Part shown: one piece after another, positions 18,242 through 28,133 of the stretch
How positions within the stretch are numbered: position 1 is the first letter of the stretch
How the letters are laid out: each line of letters starts with the position of its first letter
Origin: Rhizobium sp. SL86
Lineage (GTDB): Bacteria; Pseudomonadota; Alphaproteobacteria; Rhizobiales; Rhizobiaceae
Assembly (NCBI RefSeq): GCF_026672545.1
Contig: NZ_JAPPRJ010000009.1
Coordinates: forward strand, 558,001 to 622,000
Direction: 5' to 3'
DNA: 64,000 nt
The notes under the pieces: model-generated
What the model saw: only the letters and a program-made list of their open reading frames with translations
The model's database searches: none
Told to the model about the DNA's origin: nothing
Position numbers and translations under genes: made by a program

Positions 18242-19633
18242 TCAGGCGATGCGCTCGCCACCCTTGACCCGGTAGCTCGGCTTGTACATCGTCACCAGTT
18301 CTTCCGCCGCGGTCGGATGCACGGCCATGGTCCGGTCGAAATCATCCTTCGTCACGCCCGCCTTCAGCGAAACGCCGAGCAGCTGCGCCATTTCGCCGGC
18401 GTCGTGGCCGAGAATATGCGCGCCCACCACCTTGCGGTCGGCGGCGTTGACGATGAGTTTCATGATCATCTTTTCGGCCCGGCCGGAGAGCGTCGCCTTC
18501 ATCGGACGGAACTCGGCCCGGTAGACCTCGATCTCGTCGAACTTGGCCGAAGCCTCCTCCTCCGACAGGCCGACGGTGCCGATCTCCGGCTGCGAAAAGA
18601 CGGCGGTCGCGATGAGGTCGTGGTCCGGTGCGGTCGGGTTGTTCTTGTAGACCGTCTCAATGAAACACATCGCCTCGTGGATCGCGACCGGGGTCAGTTG
18701 CACGCGGTCGGTCACGTCGCCGAGCGCAAAGATGTGCGGCACGTTGGTGCGCGAATAGGCATCGACGACGACGGCGCCACGATGGTCGACGGCGACCCCG
18801 GCCGTCTCCAGCCCGAGCCCGACCGTATTCGGATCGCGGCCGAGCGCCAGCATCACCTGGTCGGCGGCAATCGTCGCACCGGCCTTGGTGCGCGCCGTGA
18901 GCCCACCAGCCGGCGACTTCGTCACTTCCTCGATCACATCGGTCAGCACGATGCGGATGCCCTTGTCCACCATCGCCTTGTGCAGCCCCTGGCGCATGTC
19001 GATGTCGAAACGCGACAGGATTTCCTTGCCGCGATAGATCAGCGTCGTGTCGACGCCAAGCCCATGAAAGATGTTGGCGAATTCGACCGCAATGTAACCG
19101 CCGCCGGCAATCAGGATGGATTTCGGCAGCTCCTCGATATGAAACGCCTCGTTGGATGTGATGCACAGCTCATGGCCGGGCAGAGAGGCATGCGGATTGG
19201 CCGTGCCGCCGGTTGCGATGATGATCGTTTCCGCCGTCACGGTCTTTTCCGTCTTCAGAAGACGGATTTCATGCGGGCCGGTCAGAACAGCGCGCGTGTC
19301 CAGAAGTTCGGCGCCGGCATTTTCCAGCCCACGGCGGTAAAGCCCTTCCAGACGCGCAATTTCCTTGTCCTTGGCGGCGATCAACGTCGGCCAGTCGAAC
19401 CGGCTTTCACCGACAGTCCAACCGTAACCGGCGGCATCCTCGAAATGCTCGTGGAACTGCGAGGCATATACAAAGAGTTTCTTCGGCACGCAGCCGCGGA
19501 TCACGCAGGTCCCACCGAACCGGTATTCTTCGGCAATCGCCACGCGTCTGCCCATCGAAGCGGCAAGCCGCGCGGAACGAACCCCGCCGGAACCTCCGCC
19601 AATCACGAACAGATCATAATCATAGGCGGTCAT
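18242..19633 (-). CDS. gor: glutathione-disulfide reductase
   Basis: FAD flavoenzyme that reduces GSSG with NADPH in the cytoplasm, 463 residues. Visible motifs are the FAD-binding G-G-G-S-G-G-V-R-S-A-R, the redox-active pair in G-G-T-C-V-I-R-G-C-V-P-K-K, the NADPH-binding G-G-G-Y-I-A-V-E-F-A with two arginines in I-Y-R-G-K-E-I-L-S-R-F (NADP preference), A-L-G-D-V-T and the C-terminal H-P-T-A-A-E-E base. The second residue of the redox pair is Ile-Arg rather than the E. coli N-V, usual in rhizobial Gor. It belongs to a minus-strand run with the DUF2059 gene and rpiA, though a 137 bp gap separates it from the former. Confidence 0.93.
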   Translation of the reverse strand: MTAYDYDLFVIGGGSGGVRSARLAASMGRRVAIAEEYRFGGTCVIRGCVPKKLFVYASQFHEHFEDAAGYGWTVGESRFDWPTLIAAKDKEIARLEGLYRRGLENAGAELLDTRAVLTGPHEIRLLKTEKTVTAETIIIATGGTANPHASLPGHELCITSNEAFHIEELPKSILIAGGGYIAVEFANIFHGLGVDTTLIYRGKEILSRFDIDMRQGLHKAMVDKGIRIVLTDVIEEVTKSPAGGLTARTKAGATIAADQVMLALGRDPNTVGLGLETAGVAVDHRGAVVVDAYSRTNVPHIFALGDVTDRVQLTPVAIHEAMCFIETVYKNNPTAPDHDLIATAVFSQPEIGTVGLSEEEASAKFDEIEVYRAEFRPMKATLSGRAEKMIMKLIVNAADRKVVGAHILGHDAGEMAQLLGVSLKAGVTKDDFDRTMAVHPTAAEELVTMYKPSYRVKGGERIA

Positions 19634-19770
19634 GGCAAACTCCTTGCATCAGCGGTTCGGATGGCGAGGCGGCGACAAAGCCTCGCCACCGCATATAGGA
19701 CGCGCAAGCGCCCATTGAAAAGCCCGGACAAGCCGGGCCAATCACGAGATCTCAGGATCGTCCAAACCGC

Positions 19771-20334
19771 TCAGGGTTTGGCGGCCGGGGCCTGGCCACC
19801 AACATCGGCAACCGGCGGCTGAACGACGGTGGCGTCCATGACGCTGCGCAACTTCGCGCCGCTGTTGTTGGTGAGGTCGCGGGAAATGCCGTTCGCCCAG
19901 ATTTCGGCGGCACGCACCGATTCACGCTGGATCAGCGGCAGTGTCTGAAGATATTTCTTGCCAACATCCGAGCTGTAGAAGGCGGCGATCTGCTTCAGTT
20001 CCGCTTCGGTGAAGGAGCGGGCGAAGGTGGAGGCCACTTCCTTTTCCAGGTCGGCACGACGCGGCGCCAGAGCCAGTGCCTCGGCATCGACCGTCTTGCT
20101 GATCTGGTCGACATAGTTCGGCGAAGCGAGCGTATATTCGTTCTTCAGCCGCTCGGCGAGGTTCGGCAGGATGGCGTCGTAACGGGCGGTCGCATTGAGG
20201 GCGGTGATCACGTCGCGCGCCGCCTTCAGGTGTTCGGGGGTGAGATCCTGAGCACCGGCAGACGCACCAAAGGCGGTGCCCGAAAGAAGGATTGCGAGCG
20301 CGGCGACACGGCCGAGAACCGCTTGTCTGATCAT
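19771..20334 (-). CDS. DUF2059 domain secreted protein
   Basis: A 187-residue protein with a signal peptide (hydrophobic to about residue 25, cleavage near S-A-G-A-Q). The mature part has the DUF2059 pattern F-T-E-A-E-L-K-Q-I-A-A-F-Y-S-S-D-V-G-K-K-Y near residue 115. The C-terminus is Pro/Ala-rich. Function is unknown; it is likely periplasmic. It starts 18 bp after rpiA and is probably cotranscribed with it. The rpiA / DUF2059 / gor order is a known conserved arrangement in Rhizobiaceae, as I recall it. Confidence 0.82.
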   Translation of the reverse strand: MIRQAVLGRVAALAILLSGTAFGASAGAQDLTPEHLKAARDVITALNATARYDAILPNLAERLKNEYTLASPNYVDQISKTVDAEALALAPRRADLEKEVASTFARSFTEAELKQIAAFYSSDVGKKYLQTLPLIQRESVRAAEIWANGISRDLTNNSGAKLRSVMDATVVQPPVADVGGQAPAAKP

Positions 20335-20352
20335 GGTTTCAATGCTCCTGTT

Positions 20353-21048
20353 TTAATTCGCCTTCAGCGTCCGCGCACCCGCCGGTCCGGCAATGATCGC
20401 GAAGGACGCCATGTTGATGAACAGCCCGTGTTCGACGACGCCGGGAATGGAATTGAGTTGGCTCGCTAAGGCCTCTGCATCAGGAATACGGCCAAAAAAT
20501 GCGTCATAGATATGGTGTCCGCCATCGGTGGTAAACACCCCGTCACCGGACTTGCGCAGCTTGATGTCGCCCGTCAGGCCAAGCTTTCCGGCGAGCTTTT
20601 CAATGGCGATCCGCGTGGTTGCCATGCCGAAGGGATTGATCTCGATCGGCAGCGGAAACTTGCCGAGCGTGTCGACGACCTTGCTCTCGTCGGCAATCAC
20701 GATCATGCGCGCCGATGCGGACGCGACGATCTTCTCGCGCAAAAGTGCGCCGCCGCCGCCCTTGATCAGCCGCAGGCCGGCATCCACTTCGTCCGCGCCG
20801 TCGATCGTCAGGTCGAGTTCCGGCAGTTCGTCGAGCGATTTCAGCGGAACGCCGAGCTCCAGGCAGAGCCTTGCGGTGCGTTCAGAGGTCGGAACCCCCT
20901 CGACCTTCAGGCCGTCCGCCACCTTTTCCGCCAAAAGCCGCACGAATTCCTCGGCCGTCGAACCGGTACCGATGCCGAGCCGCATTCCATCTTCGACATG
21001 CGCGAGGGCCGCCTCGGCCGCCTTGATTTTCATTTCCCGGGCGTCCAT
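20353..21048 (-). CDS. rpiA: ribose-5-phosphate isomerase A
   Basis: Interconverts ribose 5-phosphate and ribulose 5-phosphate in the pentose phosphate pathway. The 231-residue product has G-T-G-S-T-A-E-E-F near residue 29, [10 protein letters not shown] with the catalytic Asp pair, and [12 protein letters not shown]. The start [12 protein letters not shown] at 21048 matches the usual N-terminus; the frame extends to 21252, but the extra 68 codons have no family support and overlap the divergent promoter region of gph. Confidence 0.93.
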   Translation of the reverse strand: MDAREMKIKAAEAALAHVEDGMRLGIGTGSTAEEFVRLLAEKVADGLKVEGVPTSERTARLCLELGVPLKSLDELPELDLTIDGADEVDAGLRLIKGGGGALLREKIVASASARMIVIADESKVVDTLGKFPLPIEINPFGMATTRIAIEKLAGKLGLTGDIKLRKSGDGVFTTDGGHHIYDAFFGRIPDAEALASQLNSIPGVVEHGLFINMASFAIIAGPAGARTLKAN

Positions 21049-21236
21049 GCGCCGCAAGCTCCCGTCTGTTTCGCCGAGGTGCTGTTTACACGCCCCGTCC
21101 GCCAAACAAAAGTCCCTCCTCCAAGCAATCTGACCGAGATTGTCAGGATAGAGCGGCAGTAAATTGCAAATGACAGGTTCTGCCGCTAAGTCAGGCGGGG
21201 TCTTCCCCATTCCTCCATGCCAGCCAGGGACATGCC

Positions 21237-21935
21237 GTGATCCATCCGTCATCCGTCAAGCCACTCGTCGTCTTCGATCTCGACGGCACCATGATCAACA
21301 CCGCGCCCGACCTGATCGACAGTCTGAACGACACCATTGCGCTGCGGGATCTCGCCCCTGTCACCTTCGACGATCTCACCCACCTCGTCGGCCAGGGCGC
21401 GCGTGTGATGATCCGCCGCGCTTTCAAGCTGCGCGAGGTGCCGATCGACGACACCGAGGTGGAGCGGCTGCTTGGCCATTTCCTGGATCATTATCTGGCC
21501 CATATGCCGGGCAAGAGCGAGGCCTATGAAGGGCTCGACGCCTGCTTCGACCGGCTGGAAGAGGCCGGCATGCGGCTTGCCGTCTGCACCAACAAGCTGG
21601 AACAGCTGGCGCTGCCGCTGCTCGACAGGATGCAGCTGTCGGCGCGTTTTGTCGCGATCACCTGCGGCGATACGTTTGCCGTGCGCAAGCCCGATGCCCG
21701 CCACCTGCTCGGCACCATCGAACGCGCCGGCGGCGACCCGGTGAGAAGCATCCTGATCGGCGACAGCGTGAACGACATCATGGCGGCAAAAAATGCCGGC
21801 ATCGGCTCCGTCGGGGTGACCTTCGGGTATTCCGACGTCCCGATCGCCGACCTTCAGCCCACCCGCATCATCAGCCATTTCCGCGAGCTGACCCCGGATC
21901 TGGTCGATGCGGTGATTGCGGAAAACGCCGGCTGA
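21237..21935 (+). CDS. gph: phosphoglycolate phosphatase, HAD superfamily
   Basis: Hydrolyses 2-phosphoglycolate, a by-product of DNA 3'-end repair and of oxygenase activity. The 232-residue protein has HAD motif I V-F-D-L-D-G-T-M, motif II V-C-T-N-K, the motif III lysine in R-K-P-D-A and motif IV I-G-D-S-V-N-D. The cap between motifs I and II is helical. The start is GTG at 21237 with AGGGA 6 bp upstream. Adjacent to divergent rpiA, which starts 188 bp away. Confidence 0.87.
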   Translation: MIHPSSVKPLVVFDLDGTMINTAPDLIDSLNDTIALRDLAPVTFDDLTHLVGQGARVMIRRAFKLREVPIDDTEVERLLGHFLDHYLAHMPGKSEAYEGLDACFDRLEEAGMRLAVCTNKLEQLALPLLDRMQLSARFVAITCGDTFAVRKPDARHLLGTIERAGGDPVRSILIGDSVNDIMAAKNAGIGSVGVTFGYSDVPIADLQPTRIISHFRELTPDLVDAVIAENAG

Positions 21936-21964
21936 CCGGCGCGCTGTAGCACACGCGCCCCGGA

Positions 21965-22753
21965 TCACACCGCCTTGCGGCTGAGGAAGAGACCCCGCTC
22001 CTGCTCGGTCTCGATCGCCCCGCCGCCTCTCGCGAAGGCCTCGTTTATGGCATGCCGGAAGGCGAGGAGATCCGCCTCCCCGGCATCCTCGCAGGGAGGA
22101 AAAGACGTCATAGCGAGGAAGATGTCCTCGGGTCCGGTTACCCGCATGCGGGACGGATGTCGCCGGACGGTGACCGCGCCAAAAGTCTGTCGCATCAGGT
22201 TTTCCGCCTCGGCAAACCCGAAACGGGCAGCGGCCGGGTCCATTGGCAGCCCGCCAAGCACGGTCGTCAGCGCGTAGATCTCCCGCATGTTGCCGATGCC
22301 ATTGGTGGTGACGGCCAGGAAACCGCCCGGCTTGAGAACACGCGCCATCTCGGCAATCGCCCGTGCCGGATCGTCCAGATGATAGAGCATGTGCATGGCG
22401 ATCACGCCGTCAAAGCAGTCATCGGCAAAGGGAAGGTTTACGGCGTCGGCGGTTTCGCCCGAGAGGCTGCCAAGGGCAAGCGCGGAACAACGCTCCCGGG
22501 CATCCGCCACCATGAACGCCGAACGATCCGTCAGCGTGAGGTTAAGATCGGCTGGCAGCGGACCGCAGGATCTCCAGAACCAGCCCGGCCCGCATCCGAC
22601 ATCGAGGAGGTGCGCGCCATCAAACATCGGCAGTTGCGCGGCAACCCAGGGAAACCAGCCAATGTCCGCAATCGTATAACGGGTGTGAAGTCGAGCCCGT
22701 GCGGCGATCTTGTGGACATCGCCATACTGTCTGGCATTTTCCGCCTCGGACAC
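21965..22753 (-). CDS. class I SAM-dependent methyltransferase
   Basis: A 262-residue methyltransferase of the Methyltransf_11 type. Motif I is L-L-D-V-G-C-G-P-G-W-F-W near residue 50; motif II region D-A-V-N-L-P-F-A-D-D-C-F-D-G-V-I-A and the V-L-K-P-G-G-F-L-A-V-T-T strand follow. The substrate is unknown. The GTG at 22753 is chosen because AGGAGG sits 7 bp upstream; the open frame continues to 22999 but the extra part lacks domain support. It converges with gph, with 29 bp between stops. Confidence 0.8.
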   Translation of the reverse strand: MSEAENARQYGDVHKIAARARLHTRYTIADIGWFPWVAAQLPMFDGAHLLDVGCGPGWFWRSCGPLPADLNLTLTDRSAFMVADARERCSALALGSLSGETADAVNLPFADDCFDGVIAMHMLYHLDDPARAIAEMARVLKPGGFLAVTTNGIGNMREIYALTTVLGGLPMDPAAARFGFAEAENLMRQTFGAVTVRRHPSRMRVTGPEDIFLAMTSFPPCEDAGEADLLAFRHAINEAFARGGGAIETEQERGLFLSRKAV

Positions 22754-22950
22754 TGTCAGTCCTCCTGCCGCTGCCTTGCCAGGCAGCAGGCTGTCGGATC
22801 TGGCGTATCGGTGCAACCCGCGAAAACTGACAGTTCCGGTCACACCTTCGTCATCGGGCGACCGGCGCACAAGCACGCTGACGCCTAACTCTCGTCGAAC
22901 AGCCGTCACGGTCTGACCGAAACGTCCTTCGTGGCACCGTGGACGCTCTC

Positions 22951-22982
22951 TATAAAAAAGGGGCCAGACGGATGCTGGCCCC
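22951..22982 (-). terminator. intrinsic terminator of the L,D-transpeptidase gene
   Basis: On the minus strand, GGGGCCAG / CTGGCCCC (22975-22982 and 22960-22967) forms an 8-bp stem with a 7-nt loop, followed directly by six T. It lies 24 bp after the stop at 23006. Confidence 0.88.
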
Positions 22983-23005
22983 GATTGCTGCAAGCGCAAA
23001 ATGGA

Positions 23006-24976
23006 TCAGGCGCCGCGGGCCTTGCTGGTTGCCGCGAAGGCCTTTTCCACCGCTTCGTCGCGGCCGTAGACGTCGTCGAAGAATTCCACATGCCCGTCCT
23101 TGTTCGGCCAGGCGGTGAAATAGGCGACATAGACCGGGATCTTCGCCGTCACCGGAATGGCGGCGTTTTTGCCCTGGGCGATCCGCTGTCCGACCTCTGC
23201 CTCGCTGACGCCGAGCACGGCAGCCGCCATCTTCCGCGGTTCGGCCAGACGCACGCAGCCATGGCTCAAGGCACGCATGTCGCGCTTGAAGAAGGCCTTC
23301 TGCGGGGTGTCATGCATGTAGATCGCATGGCTGTTGGGGAACAGGATCTTGAGTTCGCCCAGCGCGTTGTCGCTGGACGGCGGCTGGCGCACGGAGACCG
23401 ACTGGGTCGAGGAATACCAGTCGACAGCCGTGGACGAAACCGCGCGGCCGGCAACCTCGACCTGGTAACCAAGCCGGTCGAGATAACTCGGATCCTGCCG
23501 CAGCTTCGGCAGCATCTCGTTGATGATGATCGACTGCGGCACGCCCCAATAGGGGTTCACCTCGACCGTCTCGATCTGGTCCTGGAAGAAATAGGTCTGG
23601 TTGGAGCGCGAGCCGACGACGACCCGCATGGCGAACTGTTCCTGGCCGTGCTCGTGATAATAGACCTGGAATGCCGGCTGGTTGATGAAGACGTAACGGT
23701 CGCCCAGATTGTCCGGCAGCCAGCGGGCCTGTTCCATGGCCACGATCAGCTTGTCGATCTTGCTTTCGCTCGTGTGGCCGGTCATGGCGCGCACCGTCGC
23801 CGGACCAACGACGCCGTCCGGCTTCAGGCCGAGTTCCTTCTGAAACCCTTTCACCAGCTCCACCAGCTCCGGCGCATAGTCCGGCGTATCCTGATAGGCG
23901 GCAAGCGTTGCCGCATGTTCGCTCTTCAGCTGCTCGGAGGCCCGGCGTTCGATGACCTCGACCACCTTGGCGAGTTCGGCGTTCTTTTCACCGGGCTTGA
24001 GAAGCAGGTTGTCCGGCAGCTGCACGGGCTGTTCGGTCGCAACCGCCTCGCTGCGCAGGCGCTGCAGCTCGGTCTTCAGCGCCAGGAATTGCGGGCTCTG
24101 CGGTGCAAAACCTGTGAGATAGGCGCCGGCATCCGGTGCCGTGCCGATCGCCGGCAGGATAGCGGCGAGATCGACGTCCTTGCGTTTCAGGTCGTGAAAA
24201 CCGGAAATCCGGTTGGGATCGATACGGCCGCGCACCATGTCCTGCGCAAACATCAGGGCTTTCGCCGAGAGCGCCAGCTCGAACTGCATCAGATCCTTCT
24301 GCGGCTGGTCAGCCGGTGCAGCAGGCGTTGCAGGCGGCGCAACGGCGACATCCGGCTGAGCTGCGGCAATGGTGGTGACCGGGGAAGCGGTCTCGCCGGC
24401 GGCAACGGGTGCCGTGGGCTCCGTCACGCTTGCGGTCGTCAGCGCCGGAACGTTAACCCGGTAATCGGCCGGATCGAGACCGTAGTCTGCGGCCTTTTCG
24501 AACGCCGCCAGAACGGCGCGGGCGCGCTCGTTCACATCGCCCTGCTCCACCCAGAGCGGCTTGGCAGACGTGCGATAAAAGGCTTCCACCGCAGCGGCGA
24601 TATCGGAGGGTGCTGCAACCTTGGCATCCATCAGGAAGCGCGTGTCATCGGTGGCGGAGGCCGCCGCAAAACCGGCCGTCTTCAGGGCCCGCATGCTGTC
24701 GGTCTTGTAGGTATAGTATTTCGGACCAGATACCTTCGGCAGCGGCTCCGGATCGCTCATGTCGATCGCGCGCTGGTCGGTGGGCGACACCGCAGCCGCG
24801 CCGGCCCGGCCTTCCACCTGCTCCTGGATGCTCTGGCGCTTGCCGCGCAGCATCTCCATCAGGGTCAGCGCATTCGCCGATGGAACGGCGAGCGAACAGA
24901 CGGAAATGCCCGACATCAGGGCGAGCATCAGCGAAGTCTTCTTCTTATGGGCGTGCGGCAATTGGGTCCCCGTCAC
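23006..24976 (-). CDS. L,D-transpeptidase (YkuD domain) with YcbB/LdtD-like scaffold
   Basis: Peptidoglycan cross-linking enzyme, 656 residues, predicted periplasmic. It has an N-terminal signal or anchor segment (hydrophobic about residues 15-36), a Pro/Ala-rich linker with V-A-P-P-A-T-P near residue 215, a scaffold domain, a PG-binding helical bundle (F-Q-K-E-L-G-L-K-P-D-G-V-V-G-P-A-T) near residue 390, and the YkuD catalytic domain with S-H-G-C-V-R-L; the nucleophile is Cys574 and His572 precedes it. L,D-transpeptidases dominate cell-wall cross-linking at the growing pole of Rhizobiales. The start is GTG 24976; internal Met17 or Met21 are alternatives. A terminator follows. Confidence 0.9.
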   Translation of the reverse strand: MTGTQLPHAHKKKTSLMLALMSGISVCSLAVPSANALTLMEMLRGKRQSIQEQVEGRAGAAAVSPTDQRAIDMSDPEPLPKVSGPKYYTYKTDSMRALKTAGFAAASATDDTRFLMDAKVAAPSDIAAAVEAFYRTSAKPLWVEQGDVNERARAVLAAFEKAADYGLDPADYRVNVPALTTASVTEPTAPVAAGETASPVTTIAAAQPDVAVAPPATPAAPADQPQKDLMQFELALSAKALMFAQDMVRGRIDPNRISGFHDLKRKDVDLAAILPAIGTAPDAGAYLTGFAPQSPQFLALKTELQRLRSEAVATEQPVQLPDNLLLKPGEKNAELAKVVEVIERRASEQLKSEHAATLAAYQDTPDYAPELVELVKGFQKELGLKPDGVVGPATVRAMTGHTSESKIDKLIVAMEQARWLPDNLGDRYVFINQPAFQVYYHEHGQEQFAMRVVVGSRSNQTYFFQDQIETVEVNPYWGVPQSIIINEMLPKLRQDPSYLDRLGYQVEVAGRAVSSTAVDWYSSTQSVSVRQPPSSDNALGELKILFPNSHAIYMHDTPQKAFFKRDMRALSHGCVRLAEPRKMAAAVLGVSEAEVGQRIAQGKNAAIPVTAKIPVYVAYFTAWPNKDGHVEFFDDVYGRDEAVEKAFAATSKARGA

Positions 24977-25383
24977 CTTGTGAGCCTTGAATCAGTGGGC
25001 TTCTGGAATTCTGTCGCGCCTGTCTAGCGGATCACGCGCGGCGTGAAAAGTAAACGAAAGGCAGCATGTCAGTCGCGCTTACGGGCAGCGGCCACCGCCA
25101 ATCGTTTCCAGAACCTTAAGAAAGCATTCGTTAAATTTTTACTGACGCGGCGTGGTCATCCAGCCGGGACTTGCCCCGAGCAGCACTTGGCATCGCACAA
25201 CTTTTTGCGAGCGTGACCGGAAAAACACGGCTGGCGCTCTCGGCCTGACACCTTCGCAGTGCTTGCAGTCGCCAATCATTCGTATAGTAATTCGCGCGCC
25301 CGGGCTTGCGGGAGGCATGGCGGCACGATCCAGCCAGACCCGCGAGACCTTATCCAGATCCCGTGTCACACAGAGGCAGAACG
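24977..25383. other. 407 bp intergenic region between divergent L,D-transpeptidase and fumC
   Basis: No convincing gene. On the plus strand TTGCAG (25263-25268) with TAGTAA (25285-25290, 16 bp spacing) or TATAGT (25283-25288, 14 bp) is a possible fumC promoter. Near 25116-25134 are two TTAA elements separated by 11 bp, on the side of the transpeptidase gene. The frame of fumC stays open back to 25306, but the extra 26 codons have no family support. Confidence 0.5.
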
Positions 25384-26772
25384 ATGACCACGCGCACCGA
25401 AACCGATACCTTTGGCCCGATCGAGGTCGCAAGCGACCGCTACTGGGGCGCCCAGGCCCAGCGCTCGCTCGGCAACTTCAAGATCGGCTGGGAGAAGCAG
25501 CCGCTCTCCGTCGTGCGTGCGCTCGGCATCGTCAAGCAGGCGGCGGCCCGCGCCAACATGGCGCTTGGCGGCCTCGACGCCAAGATTGGCGAAACGATCA
25601 TCGCAGCCGCCCAGGAAGTCATCGACGGCAAGCTCAACGACCACTTCCCGCTCGTCGTCTGGCAGACCGGTTCCGGCACGCAGTCGAACATGAATGCCAA
25701 CGAAGTGATCTCCAACCGCGCCATCGAGATGCTGGGCGGCGTGATGGGCTCCAAGAAGCCGGTTCACCCGAACGACCACGTCAACATGAGCCAGTCGTCG
25801 AACGACACCTATCCGACGGCCATGCACATCGCCTGCGCCGAGCAGATCGTCCGTCACCTGATCCCGAGCCTGCAGCACCTGCACGCGGCGCTCGACGCCA
25901 AGGCCAAGGCATTTGCCCATATCATCAAGATCGGCCGCACGCACACGCAGGATGCAACGCCGCTGACGCTCGGCCAGGAATTCGGCGGTTATACCGCCCA
26001 GGTCGCATCCGCCATCAAGCGCCTCGAAATCTCGCTTTCCGGCCTTTATGAACTGGCCCAGGGCGGCACGGCCGTCGGTACCGGCCTCAATGCGCCGGTC
26101 GGTTTCGCCGAAAAGGTCGCCGAAGAGATCGCCAAGATCACCGGCCTACCCTTCGTCACCGCGCCGAACAAGTTCGAAGCGCTCGCCGCCCACGACGCGA
26201 TGGTCTTTGCGCATGGCGCGATCAACGCCGCGGCCGCAGCTCTCTTCAAGATCGCCAACGACATCCGTTTCCTCGGCTCCGGCCCGCGTGCCGGTCTTGG
26301 CGAACTGGCCCTGCCGGAAAACGAGCCGGGTTCCTCGATCATGCCGGGCAAGGTCAACCCGACCCAGTCGGAAGCAATGACCCAGGTCTGCGCCCATATC
26401 TTCGGCAACCATGCCGCCATCACCTTTGCCGGCAGCCAGGGCCATTTCGAGCTCAACGTCTACAATCCGATGATGGCCTACAACTTCCTGCAGTCGGTCC
26501 AACTGCTCGGCGATGCCGCCGTTTCCTTCACCGACAATTGCGTCGTCGGTATCGAGGCGCGCGAGGACAACATCAAGCGCGGCGTGGAAAACTCGCTGAT
26601 GCTGGTCACCGCCCTCAACTCCAAGCTGGGTTATGATATCTGCGCCAAGATCGCCAAGACCGCTCACAAGAACGGCACGACGCTGCGTGAAGAAGCCGTC
26701 GGCGGCGGTTATCTGACGAACGAAGAATTCGATCAGTATGTGCGCCCGGAAAACATGATCGGCCCCAAGTAA
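25384..26772 (+). CDS. fumC: class II fumarate hydratase
   Basis: Fe-independent TCA-cycle fumarase, tetrameric, cytoplasmic, 462 residues. The fumarase/aspartase signature [11 protein letters not shown] is intact, as are [16 protein letters not shown] and [13 protein letters not shown] with substrate-binding residues, and the catalytic H-T-Q-D-A region. The ATG at 25384 begins [13 protein letters not shown], the usual N-terminus for this enzyme. It is followed by a strong terminator and is monocistronic. Confidence 0.95.
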   Translation: MTTRTETDTFGPIEVASDRYWGAQAQRSLGNFKIGWEKQPLSVVRALGIVKQAAARANMALGGLDAKIGETIIAAAQEVIDGKLNDHFPLVVWQTGSGTQSNMNANEVISNRAIEMLGGVMGSKKPVHPNDHVNMSQSSNDTYPTAMHIACAEQIVRHLIPSLQHLHAALDAKAKAFAHIIKIGRTHTQDATPLTLGQEFGGYTAQVASAIKRLEISLSGLYELAQGGTAVGTGLNAPVGFAEKVAEEIAKITGLPFVTAPNKFEALAAHDAMVFAHGAINAAAAALFKIANDIRFLGSGPRAGLGELALPENEPGSSIMPGKVNPTQSEAMTQVCAHIFGNHAAITFAGSQGHFELNVYNPMMAYNFLQSVQLLGDAAVSFTDNCVVGIEAREDNIKRGVENSLMLVTALNSKLGYDICAKIAKTAHKNGTTLREEAVGGGYLTNEEFDQYVRPENMIGPK

Positions 26773-26786
26773 CGCCGAACGATGGG

Positions 26787-26821
26787 AAAAGGGCGGCCCC
26801 GGCGGCCGCCCTTTTGCTTGC
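26787..26821 (+). terminator. intrinsic terminator of fumC
   Basis: AAAAGGGCGGCC (26787-26798) pairs with GGCCGCCCTTTT (26804-26815) around CCGGC, followed by GCTTGC and further T. It ends fumC transcription 15 bp after the stop. Confidence 0.85.
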
Positions 26822-27044
26822 TTTCCCGTCAATCGATCCCGAAAAACACAACTCAAAAGTTCCGAAAAAATTTTCTGCACGGTGTCAATTTCGTGCAAGC
26901 GGATGAAATCGCGTCTATATTAGCGAGACAAAACATCCACAACAATCCGAACAAGTTGTTGAATCTAACCAAATTTAATCATTTTCAAACAATTACGGTC
27001 TAATCCTACGACATCTAATCAAGTAAGACTGTCGGAGTTGAGGG

Positions 27045-28115
27045 ATGACAACGGCTGTTGCACCAAAGGTGCAGGTCCCCGATATCACAAGTCAGATATT
27101 GCACGCTATGCGGGCAATGGGTGCGTCACCTATCCCGAGAAACTATCATCTTTTTTACGAAGCCTATGTCGGCACCAATCCGGATCTGACGCGCGAACTT
27201 GCACTTCTCGGCAATCGGGCAACGCAGGCAGAGCTGGACGAACTGTCCGCCACCTTCCTCGGCTCGGCCCAGGGCCAGGTGGTGGAAAAGGCGCATGTCG
27301 AATTGCTGGGCCAGCTCGATGCGCTGCTGAAGCTGCTTCAGCAGGAGCAGTCGTCGCTCGTCACCTATAATCGCCTTCTCGGCGAGACCGCCAACCGGAT
27401 CAGCTCGAAGAGCAACGCCTCTTCCGATCTTCTGCGCAACGCGATCGTGCTTCTGACAAAGGCGACCGGCGAAACGATTGCCAGCGGCGAACGCACTGTC
27501 GAAGGCGTGGCGCAGAAGTCGCACGAGATGGAACAGGTGCGCCGCGAGCTCGACGAATACAAGCGGATCGCCAATACGGATTCGCTCACGCGCCTGTCGA
27601 ACCGGCGTGCCTTCGACGAGAAGCTGAGTTCCCTCTACGACGACCCGATGCGCCTGCCGCTGACGGCGTTGGTGCTCGCCGACATCGACAATTTCAAGAA
27701 GATCAACGACACCTGGGGCCATCCGGTCGGCGACAAGGTGCTCGCCTCGGTGGCCTCCGTCATCCGCTCGAACGTGCGCAAGGACATCTTCATCGCCCGC
27801 ACCGGCGGCGAGGAATTCGCCCTCATCATCGAGGGCAACACGCCGGACGAAGTGATGGCCATGTGTGAGCGTGTCCGCCGGGCGCTCGAGACCAGACCCT
27901 TCCGCAATTCACGCACCGGGATCGACTACGGGCCGATCACGCTGTCGCTCGGTTATGCCACCGGCAGCCAGGCGGAGGATCCGGGCGATCTCTACGCCAA
28001 GTCGGACACGGCGCTTTACGCCGCCAAGAATGCCGGCCGCAACCGCTCCGTCCTCTACGAGGACGGCATGCGCAAGGATTATGCCGGCAAGGGCTGGCTG
28101 ATCTACAAGAAGTAG
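27045..28115 (+). CDS. GGDEF domain diguanylate cyclase with unrecognised N-terminal region
   Basis: Predicted to make cyclic di-GMP. The 356-residue protein has no membrane segment or signal peptide. Residues about 10-175 are helical and coiled-coil-like (N-terminal P-R-N-Y-H-L-F-Y-E-A-Y-V resembles sensor regions found in rhizobial diguanylate cyclases, often annotated only as GGDEF protein). The catalytic domain is residues 177-345 with L-T-R-L-S-N-R-R-A-F, D-I-D-N-F-K-K-I-N-D and the active-site G-G-E-E-F at 254-258. The canonical RxxD inhibitory site five residues upstream is absent. A strong GGAG-rich ribosome site precedes ATG 27045. The AT-rich 224 bp upstream is likely its promoter region. 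Confidence 0.88.
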   Translation: MTTAVAPKVQVPDITSQILHAMRAMGASPIPRNYHLFYEAYVGTNPDLTRELALLGNRATQAELDELSATFLGSAQGQVVEKAHVELLGQLDALLKLLQQEQSSLVTYNRLLGETANRISSKSNASSDLLRNAIVLLTKATGETIASGERTVEGVAQKSHEMEQVRRELDEYKRIANTDSLTRLSNRRAFDEKLSSLYDDPMRLPLTALVLADIDNFKKINDTWGHPVGDKVLASVASVIRSNVRKDIFIARTGGEEFALIIEGNTPDEVMAMCERVRRALETRPFRNSRTGIDYGPITLSLGYATGSQAEDPGDLYAKSDTALYAAKNAGRNRSVLYEDGMRKDYAGKGWLIYKK

Positions 28116-28133
28116 AAGCGGGCGGCCTTCTGG

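Noticed and set aside
18317-19822. Long plus-strand open frame of about 500 codons opposite gor
   Set aside because: It is antisense to a gene with full motifs and its translation is Arg/Gly/Asp-rich, as expected from the codon bias of high-GC genes read backwards.
25116-25134. TTAA pair before the L,D-transpeptidase as a CtrA box
   Set aside because: The spacing is 11, not 7, so it does not match the consensus.
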